DNA of 64,000 bases from Silene conica (Eukaryota; Streptophyta; Magnoliopsida; Caryophyllales; Caryophyllaceae). The DNA lies in assembly GCA_029255685.2 (NCBI GenBank), contig CM055313.2, positions 28,640,579 to 28,704,578 on the forward strand. Direction: 5' to 3'. The translations under genes were made by a program, and so were the position numbers. The notes beneath the pieces are model-generated. The model saw only the letters and a list, made by a program, of their open reading frames with translations, searched no databases and was not told the DNA's origin. Positions 46,059-57,912 of the stretch are shown here, piece after piece; the stretch's first letter is position 1, and each line of letters opens with the position of its first letter.

Positions 46059-48977
46059 TGCAATACCCCGTATGTTAGCCTCGGTTAACGGCAGTCAAAC
46101 GATGTTTTATACACATATTTCAAACGGAGTGTTTATAAAGTATTTCAAACTGTTATTGTTTTATAAATCGTATTTCTACGATTATTTCTTATTTCATAAT
46201 ATTTTATAATTTATAATCATTTTACATTTGAGGATTATTTCATAAAATGACATTTTATTTGTATTTCTTTAAATTTAATAATATATTTACAAGTGAATAT
46301 ATATTTCCTCTTTTATATTTATTTTTTACCTATACTTAAACTCTTTTTTTTTTAATTAAGTCGTAATTGTATTTAAATCCTAATTGTTTTATATATTCTT
46401 ATGTAATTGCTAGTATTTTAATATTGCTATAATTTATATTATACGGACCGAAATATTACCGTGCTAATAATTTTATATTATTGTAATTAATTTAATTAGT
46501 ATAATTATATGTACTCGTTAATTTTAATTTCCGGGTTGAGAACGGATTATAGATGTCGGGTGTCTCGAGATGCGTGATGGGCCGAGTAAGTAAAGTGTTG
46601 GGCTCGGTTTTGGAGTTAAGAAACCGAGTAACCCCACCTTACCCTAAATCACCTTGACATAACACATCCCTTCTTCCCACAATTCTCCTTCATCGACAAT
46701 ATCAACCAACAAAAAAAAAACCCTAATTCACCACCTACTTCCCATATTCACACACACACACACACACACACACGTCTGAAGCTTCTCGCTCTTTCCAGCG
46801 ACGTCTTTATCGAGTTGGTCATCCTCAACCTCGTAAGTTCCTACGCTTTTGTTCCCGTCTATCACATGTTTTCTGAGTTGTGTTTAAGGTCTGGGTTAGA
46901 AGGGATGTAAGGGAATATGACCATAGCTAGTGTGATCGGTGGTGGTGGTTATGGTGGTAGAGGTAGCAGTTTTCGACAAGGCACATGGTTGCGTTACAAA
47001 CAGAGTAAGAGAACGGAGATTACAATGTTGTAGCACGCTGTTTGTGTTTGACTAGGCCTAGGGTTGGGGAACCTGGTTCCTAGGTAGGTTGGGACAACTT
47101 TGGTGGTCACTGGTGGCAGGGTTGGCCACCACGGTGACAAAAAATAGGGACAGTTCAGGCAGTGAGTGAAAAACAGAGTGTTTGTGCGTGAGTTCAGGTG
47201 GTTTACGAGTTAGTTTTGTGGTGTTTCAAAGGGTGACGAAGGGAGGAGGCGAAGAGCCCTGGGACCACTGAAGATCAGTGGTGATGATGGTGGTGTCCAG
47301 GGAATGTGTAAGGGCTGGTGGTTGGTGAGGCTGGCGTGAGAATATAGGGCGGCTAGATGACGACGGAAAAACGAGAGATCGACTTGTGCAAATCGGTTCT
47401 AGAAGGAGTATTTTGGGTGGTTTTAATGGCTGAGATAGGCGGACAGAAGGTGTACGTTGCGGGTGGTAGCGTGAGGGAGATATTGGGAACCATCGTGGTG
47501 GTTGTCCGTGGTCAGAATGGTGGTGTTGGTGTCGCAAAGAAGGGTACTCGGATACGAAAGTTTATGTTTCAGCTAGCATTGTGTTGTTGTGTTCTTATTG
47601 TGTCATGGGGTTGCTTGTTTGGTACGTAGGTTTTATTTTTATGGGGTTTGTATTTAGTTAGTTGGTAGTTGCTTAGTAAGGGAGGATAAGGTAAAGAGTT
47701 TTGAGATGGAGCAGTATGAGAGCTAGAGGAAAAGAGCAACTTAGTGAGAAAGCAAAGTTAGCTAGCATAAGGGGACGAGCTTTTCGTGGATTCTATGGTT
47801 AACACTCAATGCCCTATGTGTCTAGTTCTAAGATAACTCTTGTTATAGCCGTGTAAGTTTTTCGTTGGTTAAGTGGATTTTAAGTCATTAGTTTACTTTA
47901 TGTTTACTTAGTTAATTAATCTAATTAGTTGGTTAATTGTTTAATCTGTTTGGTGACGATATTTTATTAACCGACTAATTAAGTTAATTAAATTAGTTAC
48001 GTCTAATTTATATTGTTCGGATGTGTAATATAATAAGTGCTTAGTTAAATTAGTTAATTAATATATTATTCCTTGCTCACGTAATCGTATAGTTAGTAAT
48101 TACTTATATTATATTGTTAGGTGACGATTTTGAAGTGACATTATCCTATTTACTTGCTGGTTTGCTTTCGGACTATATTGCTATCCAGGTAGGATACACT
48201 GGCACCGTACTCTATGATGTGTTATGAATCAGTGGTAACTTGTGTGTTATGGGTGCTGAGCATGATTGATATGATAATGATATTGGTTGGATTGAGTGTT
48301 GATTATTATTAGTGGCATGAGCATTGCATTATTTAATAGTATGATTGATTAAGAGTATTGTTGCATTCATGAGCATGGCATATGCATTGGTTACTGAGAA
48401 AGATGTGAATAAGATGTTGATCTGATATAAAACCCAGGGTGGTTCTACAGACCAGACCTGGTGTCTTATCAGCTGTTGAGCTGGTGTTCGGCGACGACCG
48501 ATTATAGTCTGCCGGGAGGTTCGGTATGGCTGAGTGTTTCGGGTTTGAGATTGTGATTGAGATTGAGATTGAGCTCGAGTATATCATTGCATTTGCATAT
48601 CATAATTGTTGCATTATTTATTTTTGTGTTATCCTACTCAACCGCAAGGTTGATAGTGTATTCGTGTACACCTACGATGATCCGGAATGGGGAGTAGATT
48701 CTACAGGTTAGAGACAGATGGATTAGGAGCTTGGGCATGGAGAGAGACATGGCTTGGACCTACTTAGAATTAGATCACATATTTAGATGTTATCAGTTGT
48801 ACTTTATTCTTTGCATAGTAGTTGTAATATCAAAAATTCAAATTTTATCAGTTTTATATAAAGTACTTTGGTTTGTTTTACTTTGTTATTCACTACCTCG
48901 GACATTCCGAGATGGTAACAGCTCTATTTATTTGAGAATGTCTTGCTAAAGGCTCTTACATAAATGGGGGTGTTACA
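46059..48977 (+). repeat. A LTR2 (middle LTR)
   Basis: 2919 bp, uninterrupted. It has internal sequence on both sides, a polypurine tract before it and a primer site after it (48981-48992), and no target duplication of its own. Closer to LTR3 than to LTR1 at several diagnostic positions. Confidence 0.9.
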
Positions 48978-49005
48978 AAGTGGTATCAGAGCGGACGATC
49001 CTCAG
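48978..49005 (+). other. A internal 2, start
   Basis: Primer site and first bases, ending in ctcag (49001-49005), the target duplicated by insertion of B. Continues at 57913. Confidence 0.9.
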
Positions 49006-50144
49006 TGTAACACCCCGATATTTTCCGTATTGTAAATTTAAAGATTTAATTGAATTTCAAGATTAATTTATATTTTATTAAATTTCGTAAATATCTTTTT
49101 GTAATAAGAATATTTCGTTTTAAAGCTTTTTAGTTTCAATTTATGTTTCGAGTTTTATAAATCTAAGTTTCGGTTTTTATTTTCGAGAAATGACATGCAT
49201 GGCGGATAATTTCATGAAATGTGGTTTACTTGCATATTTTTGTCCCATCTCTAGTAATAATAGACTTGAGAGGTTGTTTCCGTCTTAATTAGTCAAATCC
49301 GAGTCCATCCCGACTCATTAAATGAATTCCGAGTCATTCCCGACTCAAAACTCCTATATACTCCTAGTGTTATGTTTCATTCATTCCACACAACTCATTT
49401 ACTCCCTTCATCCTCTTCAACAAACACCAAAACCCTTCACCATTGTTGGTGTTCCTCAAGAACACAAATCCACCTCTACGGCCTTCGTTCCTTGCTCAAA
49501 TTCCGAGTTTTTGGTAGGTATGTTCTCCTCTTCTTCTTCTCCTTCTTCTCATGTCTTTAAAAGTTAGTATTGTTGTGCTTTCGGAAAACCCCCTTTTTTT
49601 CTAGGGTTAGATTGTGACCCGTTTTTCCTTTTGTTCTTGAGCGAGAATGGATGTATGGACTCCAATGAAGGATTCTTTGAAGATTTGAAGAGCTTTAAAG
49701 GTAACTTTGAGAGGTTACTCGACTTTAAGTCAAAAATGGATTGTGTATGGTTGTGGTTGTTTAATTTATGAAATTATGAGCATTGTGTTGATTGATTTCT
49801 GAAATTGGGAAGTATTGGGTTGTTTATTTATCTTCTAATCGATTGAAATGAGATTCATGGTTGATTTGGTGGTATTGAATGATAAATGCCGCTTATAGTT
49901 AATGGGTAAGTTAGTATCCGTCACATGCTTAGTTCGTCCCATCAATATAATGATTTCCAATTGATTTAATCCGTGTTTGGGTTGATAAATGTTGCTTGTT
50001 ATCGTTTAGTTACGAGTACATGTTGTCATATATACGAGAATGAATAGCGTTACGTGTTGGGTATATTGCGTAGTAACTATCTTGCATGGTCGAATAAGGA
50101 ACCAAGGAGCGAGCACACGGACTGAGCACGGCTGGGCAGCAGCC

Positions 50145-50212
50145 CGTGGAAACCGCAGGCTGCGGCCACCCACGCAGGCTTGCGGCCTGGCCATGCGCAG
50201 GCTGCGGTATCT
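50145..50212. repeat. Variable GC palindrome patch in the B LTR
   Basis: Copies of CCGCAGGCTGCGG and close variants (arms CCGCAG/CTGCGG). The same patch in the 3' LTR (about 56150-56220) has a different number, order and spacing of copies, although the flanks are near-identical. Confidence 0.8.
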
Positions 50213-50706
50213 TCGAAAGGCCATATCTCTCTCGTTTCTTATCCAAATGAGGCGTGTGACCTATCGTTGGAAAGCTAAGATCACAAGCTTTCACCTCCAC
50301 TTGGCCTTGCATCAATAGCAGTTCTAGAACTCGAGATATAGTCGTTTGAAGTTGACCCTTGTGAAACCGAGTTTTCAATTCTTCATTTTGGCTCTTGTTT
50401 GTGTATGCCAAGGCTTCAATTCTTCCTTTTTGCTTGTTTCTCTTTACTTTGCACTTATTCCCTTGGTTAAGCTTTGCCTCTCCTTCTCCTCCTTGATATA
50501 TGAATATATTATATGAGTTTCGTAAATTATACTTCCGTTGTTGTTGCATGGTTGAATGCTTAAGCCGTTTTAGTAGCTAAACTGAGGAGGAAGACCCCCC
50601 GGCCGGGCAACCGGAAGGGAAACCGGCTCCCGCTTCAAGTTAGCTTCTCAAAACTAGCTTAAGTGTTGTCTTGTTCGAATTGAAGCTCACATGTATTAAA
50701 TGAGTT

Positions 50707-51232
50707 AGTTAACGGTTATGTTAGCTTGAGTGGTAATGATAACGGTTAGGTTGTCTTACTTGTAACTTGATAACGGTTATGTTGTCTTGAGTTGAGTCGA
50801 GTAACGGTTATGTTACTTTACTTGTGATTTGATAACGGTTATGTTATCTTAAGATTGAGTCGGGTAACGGTTATGTTGCCTTGTTTGTGGTTGGATGACG
50901 GTTATGTCATCCTAAGTTTGTGAGTGACGGTTATGTCACCTTGTTTGTGAATGGATAGCGGTGGTACGATTTGTGTATCATTGTAATGAACTAATGCCGC
51001 CCCGGTTATGGGTTTTATCTATGTTCGGGATTGGTCGGTCTCCGTGGTTATGCGGCCCGGTCCCTGGTGTCGTTCGGTGTAGGTTATTACATCGAGAGGT
51101 CTGGCCAGGTCTTAGGCATATAGTTGTCGGTTATGCACTATACATAGAGTCGGTGTCGTGGTTATGCGTCCCGATAGCTAGTGTCGTGGTTATGCGACCT
51201 AGCGGTCAGTGGTAACGGTTATGTTCCCTGAC
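50707..51232 (+). repeat. Hairpin array with GGTTAT loop (B 5' LTR)
   Basis: About a dozen units with loop GGTTAT and stems that differ but pair: GGATGAC/GTCATCC (50893-50912), GATAAC/GTTATC (50831-50848), AGTAAC/GTTACT (50800-50817), GTGAC/GTCAC (50924-50939), GTCGT/GCGAC (51183-51198). G-T pairs occur in GGTAAC/GTTGCC and GATAAC/GTTGTC. The last unit (51205-51232) extends to ten pairs with two single-base bulges. The 3' LTR repeats the array at about 56717-57245. Confidence 0.85.
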
Positions 51233-51259
51233 GGCGTTCATTCTATTCTTGTATGTTCT

Positions 51260-51360
51260 GTGATTGGCCATGCCATCTAGTGTTGGCCTCTGAGTCAATT
51301 ACTTGCTTGTTGTTTGTGTGAATGAACATGCCATCAAGTGTTGGCCGCTAAGTCATTCAC
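51260..51360 (+). repeat. Two C-type hairpin units in the B LTR
   Basis: GTGATTGG (51260-51267) pairs with TCAATTAC (51295-51302), and GTGAATGA (51318-51325) pairs with TCATTCAC (51353-51360). The loops contain ATGCCATC...TTGGCC(T/G)CT(G/A)AG, homologous to the C loop. Confidence 0.8.
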
Positions 51361-51900
51361 TTGAGTTAATTATCCGTTTGGTATAGTTCACATGATGACC
51401 GTGTTTGTAGTTCACATGTTGGTTCATGCTTGATCATGCTTGTCATATTTGAATATGTCATATTTGAGTATTTATCTTGGTATATGCATGTTCATATGTA
51501 TATGTTGTGTTGTATTACCGTTTACGTGTTTTCTGACAAAAAGTGGCTGGGAGAACCTCGAGTTACTCCCCACTGACTGTGGCGTACATGTTTCATGTAT
51601 GTAGGTTGGTGCTGTTTGGGGAAGACGTGTGGCTAGCGAGCATTGTTGATTAGTCGACAAATTACCTATTTACGTTTAGCTTAGATTTAATTCTGTTGCT
51701 ATCGAGGGATACCTTATCCCTTGTAAACTTTCATTTATCTTGTATAAGTTATACTTTTTCTTTAGTTTTAAACCTTCCGCATGTTGTTTTTGATATTCCG
51801 CGATTAAGTTTATTTATATATGTCGAAAGTTTTTAAAATACCGTATTTTCCGCTGCAAGTTGCTTGTTTATTTTTATGTAATATCGCGGGGTGTCACAGT

Positions 51901-51912
51901 TGGTATCAGAGC
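51901..51912 (+). other. Primer-binding site of B
   Basis: TGGTATCAGAGC, 2 nt after the LTR. Confidence 0.95.
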
Positions 51913-54900
51913 AGTAATGTTCCCGACGCACGCACGTGTACCCCAACTTAAATATGAACTTGACCTGAAATAATGAATGAGAGATGGGTAGACTTAAGGA
52001 CCCAGTGGTAGTCTGTATTGTGGTTTCTCTATGTTAGGTCTAACTGGTTTGTTAATTGTCCTTAAGTTTATTGTTATGCTTTAGAACAGGTGAACCGCGA
52101 GCTTATCTGAATGAAGATAAAGAGTGGTGCCTACTACCGAAGTTGGAAGATTCTTATATTCCTTGGTAAATGTTTTCTTGTCCCCTAATTTACCTCTTAC
52201 TCTCATGCATCTCTTTCCTTCTCTTGTCTCTGGATGCATTTCCTTTTCCTTGAACCATCTTCTATCTTGCCTTGGAAGCTACCTTTGTAACCTTCCGACT
52301 TAACCTCGTTCTTGTTACTTGCCTCTTCTCTTGGCGTTTTATAGATAGCCTACCTTGGTTGTTGAATTTTGAAGAGCTTATTTGAGGATAACCCTTAGCC
52401 TTCTTTCGGAAAATTGATGTTCTTGGAATAGGTTAGGTTGTGTAGTAAACTGTGTCTTGGTGAACTTGATGCTTAGTCGTTTGCCCCGTAGTGAGTGGAA
52501 TCGGTTGGTAGAATTCTTGGCCTAGAAAGTGAATAATAGGTGTGACATCTAGTGAAACTTAACCTTTGGAATCATGTTTGCGATTGAGAGCCTTTGGATT
52601 GAAATGTGTTGGTTCCAGAGTACAAAGGAAGTGTTAGGACTCATAAATAAGAATTCGGGAAGTATGCTTAGGATTTATGGTCTTAGTTGCTTGAACGGAA
52701 TTAGTGTTATGCTATTTGTGGAGTTACTTAAAGATCATATTTTGGGATGTCTGGATGGTGTAGTGAACTACAACTTGTAGACTTGTAACTTTTAGAGCCT
52801 AAGATATTTAAAGAATGTTTGGGTTCCTTATATAGAGGTGTGAGGACGTTGTTAGTGAATCTTAACGTTCACATTCTGAGGTACTGATGAGTTTCGAGGA
52901 ATTTACTCCTTTACGGGATTGAGATGGAGTGATGTGATGAATGGTAAAGTAACATTGGTATAGAGACGGTTGATCCTGGAGTTTTATAGAAGCATCATTT
53001 GAGGAATTCGGGATATATAGATACCTAGACTTTATAAATTCGTGGATGTTGAGATGGTTGTACACCTTTAACTCTGGAAGAGCTTATAGTACGATGTACC
53101 ATTTTGGAATACGTGTTATGGATAGAGTTAGTTCAACATGCTTGAATTTAGAAATAGGAGTTGAGAACCTTGTGAGGATCCCAGAAATCCCGAGCCTTGA
53201 GATTTGTGCCAGTTGAAATCCTAACCTTGCTTCAACACCTTTCTTCTTCTTTCTTCTCCCTTGTGAACTCTACCGAGCTATGCTTTCCTAACGATTCTTA
53301 CTTGAACTCCGGTCATATCTTATATCTTCTTAACTCTAATGCTTACTCTTCCATTCTGGGCTTCACTTTCATTGGCATCCTTAGCCTGGAATTTCCAATC
53401 TTGTTACCTTGTCTCTCTATCTTTCTCGCTCGAGTTGTTGTACCTCGTTTTCCTCTGAGTTTGTATCATGCCCTTAGCTTTGTAAACCTTGTCGTCTTTC
53501 TTCATGCTTAGCTGTGAGGTCTATTTGGTTGGTGGAATGGTAATGTGTGTTTGAGGACTTTTGGTTTGGTTTTATCGGAGTTAGTTGAGAGAGGTTGCAA
53601 TGATGACCTTAGGTAATGGGGTGGTATGCCATCCTAGTGGTTTTGTGTTAAAGACTTAGCTATATGAGTGCTTCCTATGTTTTGGTGACAACTGTTAGAG
53701 TGAAGTTGTTAATGGGTTCTAAGAGAGTGTTAGTGTCTAAGTAGAAACCGTTGGATGAGAGTTGCCTTTTGGACTGAATGTCCTCCTTTTGGTGATAAAA
53801 CGTGTTAATCGATGTTATAAGATGTAATTTGTGGTTTGGGTTTGAGAGACCTTGAGTAGATGGAACTAGATGCTTGGATGTTGGACCGCAGTCCGATGTT
53901 GGGTTTATTCGAATTGAGGAATATCGTGTTATAATTTTGGAATTTGAGGTGGTGGATAAGTGTCTCATTGTTATATACGTGAGAATATGTGGAATTCAGA
54001 GAATGCAACTTTCATATTTTGGTTATCGGTATGAGTATATTGGATTTGGTTGGGTTGGTTGGATGTGAGTTTGACCTTATCAGTAGGTTTTGGGTTTAGT
54101 CTCATGGAGGTTGTTGAATGTTGGGTAATGATCGCGAGTGGTTGAAACCCTTTGGTGATGAGGTACCTTATACCGTGGATAACCTGTAAATGAGTGACCA
54201 AAGTGAGTGAGGGAACGTTGAGAGTTTTGTGGATTGAAAGAGCTGTTTTCTGAAGTGTGCAAGGAAGCGTGACGACGCCGTTTCTTTTGTGGATCGAGTG
54301 GTTAATGTCCCCGTATCCTGGGAGAGTACCTAGCCTCCCTTAACCTGAAGCTCTTGTTTTCCCTTTTTCCTCTCTTGTTGAGAACCGTCCTTGACTTTGG
54401 GAAGTATGGTTCGATGCCTTGTCTTAGTTAGCTTCCTTGTCAACCTTGTTGTGTTAGGAGTTTCTTGACGTTCTAATTTGTTTCTCCTTGGTTGGTTATG
54501 TGTGACTTTCATGCTTGTGTATTGTTTGAACGATGTTCAATTTGTTTTCCATTTATGTACTTCATAATTGATTTGAGTCACCTTACCTATGTTGTTGGAG
54601 GTATTCATTCCGGTTACAATCTTATTTTGATTTTAGATTTCAAAATGAAAACTCTCTTTCGAAAATGACATGTTTTGAAAAGCTCGGTTGACTTATAAAA
54701 TTTTTGAATGATTTTGGCGTTTGATTTGATGTGAGACTTGTTATTGGAGACGTCTAATGACTTGTATTACGCTTGTCAGCGCATAATCCGTTTTCGACTT
54801 TTGAACTTGTCCTTGTTTCGGGACGTCGGACTCTTGAGTACGTAACGAGAACCCTAACGCTCCGTTAATGAGGACTTGTGCCCCTAGAATTTTCCATTCG

Positions 54901-55003
54901 AAAATATTTGAAAGAAAGTTATGTTTTTAGAATGTCAACTTTTGATGGACACCTTTTCTACCTTCAAGTTTCGAGGACGAAACTTTTTAAAAGGTGGAGT
55001 GAT
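51913..55003 (+). other. B internal region, noncoding
   Basis: No gag or pol frame; scattered frames of 60-100 codons show no family features. It ends with the hairpin AAGTTTCG-AGGA-CGAAACTT (54966-54985) and a purine tract AAAAGGTGGAGTGAT before the 3' LTR. Confidence 0.8.
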
Positions 55004-57912
55004 TGTAACACCCCGATATTTTCCGTATTGTAAATTTAAAGATTTAATTGAATTTCAAGATTAATTTATATTTTATTAAATTTCGTAAATATCTTTTTGT
55101 AATAAGAATACTTCGTTTTAAAGTTTTTTAGTTTCAATTTATGTTTCGAGTTTTATAAATCTAAGTTTCGGTTTTTATTTTCGAGAAATGACATGTATGG
55201 CGGATAATTTCATGAAATGTGGTTTACTTGCATATTTTTGTCCCATCTTGAGTAATAATAGACTTGAGAGGTTGTTTCCGTCTTAATTAGTCAAATCCGA
55301 GTCCATCCCGACTCATTAAATGAATTCCGAGTCATTCCCGACTCAAAACTCCCATATACTCCTAGTGTATGTTTCATTCATTCCACACAACTCATTTACT
55401 CCCTTCATCCTCTTCAACAAACACCAAAACCCTTCACCATTGTTGCTGTTCCTCAAGAACACAAATCCGCCTCTACCGCCTTCGTTCCTTGCTCAAATTC
55501 CGAGTTTTTGGTAGGTATGTTCTCCTCTTCTTCTTCTCCTTCTTCTCATGTCTTTAAAAGTTAGTATTGTTGTGCTTTCGGAAAACCCCCTTTTTTTCTA
55601 GGGTTAGATTGTGACCCGTTTTTCCTTTTGTTCTTGAGCGAGAATGGATGTATGGACTCCAATGAAGGATTCTTTGAAGATTTGAAGAGCTTTAAAGGTA
55701 ACTTTGAGAGGTTACTCGACTTTAAGTCAAAAATGGATTGTGTATGGTTGTGGTTGTTTAATTTATGAAATTATGAGCATTGTGTTGATTGATTTCTGAA
55801 ATTGGGAAGTATTGGGTTGTTTATTTATCTTCTAATCGATTGAAATGAGATTCATGGTTGATTTGGTGGTATTGAATGATAAATGCCGCTTATAGTTAAT
55901 GGGTAAGTTAGTATCCGTCACATGCTTAGTTCGTCTCATCAATATAATGATTTCCAATTGATTTAATCCGTGTTTGGGTTGATAAATGTTGCTTGTTATC
56001 GTTTAGTTACGAGTACATGTTGTCATATATACGAGAATGAATAGCGTTACGTGTTGGGTATATTGCGTACTAACTATCTTGCATGGTCGAATAAGGAACC
56101 AAGGAGCGAGCACACGGACTGAGCACGGCTGGGCAGCAGCCCGTGGGAACCGCAGGCTGCGGCCTGGCCATGCGCAGGCAGCGGTATTTAGCGCAGGCTG
56201 CGGTTTAGTCTGACATCAGCATCTTCGAAAGGCCATATCTCTCTCGTTTCTTATCCAAATGAGGCGTGTGACCTATCGTTGGAAAGCTAAGATCACACGC
56301 TTTCACCTCCACTTGGCCTTGCATCAATAAAAGCTCTAGAACTCGAGATATAGTCGTTTGAAGTTGACCCTTGTGAAACCGAGTTTTCAATTCTTCATTT
56401 TGGCTCTTGTTTGTGTATGCCAAGGCTTCAATTCTTCCTTTTTGCTTGTTTCTCTTTACTTTGCACTTATTCCCTTGGTTAAGCTTTGCCTCTCCTTCTC
56501 CTCCTTGATATATGAATATATTATATGAGTTTCGTAAATTATACTTCCGTTGTTGTTGCATGGTTGAATGCTTAAGCCGTTTTAGTAGCTAAACTGAGGA
56601 GGAAGACCCCCCCGGCCGGGCAAACGGAAGGGAAACCGGCTCCCGCTTCAAGTTAGCTTCTCAAAACTAGCTTAAGTGTTGTCTTGTTCGAATTGAAGCT
56701 CACATGTATTAAATGAGTTAGTTAACGGTTATGTTAGCTTGAGTGGTAATGATAACGGTTAGGTTGTCTTACTTGTAACTTGATAACGGTTATGTTGTCT
56801 TGAGTTGAGTCGAGTAACGGTTATGTTACTTTACATGTCATTTGATAACGGTTATGTTATCTTAAGATTGAGTCGGGTAACGGTTATGTTGCCTTGTTTG
56901 TGGTTGGATGACGGTTATGTCATCCTAAGTTTGTGAGTGACGGTTATGTCACCTTGTTTGTGAATGGATAGCGGTGGTACGATTTGTGTATCATTGTAAT
57001 GAACTAATGCCGCCCCGGTTATGGGTTTTATCTATGTTCGGGATTGGTCGGTCTCCGTGGTTATGCGGCCCGGTCCCCGTGTGTCGTTCGGTGTAGGTTA
57101 TTACATCGAGAGGTCTGGCCAGGTCTTAGGCATATAGTTGTCGGTTATGCACTATACATAGAGTCGGTGTCGTGGTTATGCGTCCCGATAGCTAGTGTCG
57201 TGGTTATGCGACCTAGCGGTCAGTGGTAACGGTTATGTTCCCTGACGGCGTTCATTCTATTCTTGTATGTTCTGTGATTGGCCATGCCATCTAGTGTTGG
57301 CCTCTGAGTCAATTACTTGCTTGTAGTTTGTGTGAATGAACATGCCATCAAGTGTTGGCCGCTGAGTCATTCACTTGAGTTAATTATCCGTTTGGTATAG
57401 TTCACATGATGACCGTGTTTGTAGTTCACATGTTGGTTCATGCTTGATCATGCTTGTCATATTTGAATATGTCATATTTGAGTATTTATCTTGGTATATG
57501 CATGTTCATATGTATATGTTGTGTTGTATTACCGTTTACGTGTTTTCTGACAAAAAGTGGCTGGGAGAACCTCGAGTTACTCCCCACTGACTGTGGCGTA
57601 CATGTTTCATGTATGTAGGTTGGTGCTGTTTGGGGAAGACGTGTGGCTAGCGAGCATTGTTGATTAGTCGACAAATTACCTATTTACGTTTAGCTTAGAT
57701 TTAATTCTGTTGCTATCGAGGGATACCTTATCCCTTGTAAACTTTCATTTATCTTGTCTAAGTTATACTTTTTCTTTAGTTTTAAACCTTCCGCATGTTG
57801 TTCTTGATATTCCGCGATTAAGTTTATTTATATATGTCGAAAGTTTTTAAAATACCGTATTTTCCGCTGCAAGTTGCTTGTTTATTTTTATGTAATATCG
57901 CGGGGTGTCACA
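55004..57912 (+). repeat. 3' LTR of B
   Basis: 2909 bp, near-identical to the 5' copy apart from the GC patch, with the same hairpin arrays, followed by TSD ctcag. Confidence 0.95.

Larger units (their letters stand above)
49006..51898 (+). repeat. 5' LTR of B
   Basis: 2893 bp. Contains GC palindromes (50145-50212), a GNRA-type module (50592-50632), the GGTTAT hairpin array (50707-51232), two C-type hairpin units (51260-51302 and 51318-51360) and a block near 51536-51600 conserved with C. Confidence 0.95.
49006..57912 (+). mobile_element. Element B, LTR element without pol (Tekay-like)
   Basis: TSD ctcag (49001-49005 and 57913-57917). LTRs of 2893 and 2909 bp begin TGTAACACCCCGATATT and end GGGGTGTCACA. 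The 3.1-kb interior has primer site, polypurine tract and no coding frame. It is complete in layout but non-autonomous. The LTRs differ by about 1 percent by eye plus one variable GC-rich patch. The interior resembles that of C. Confidence 0.9.
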
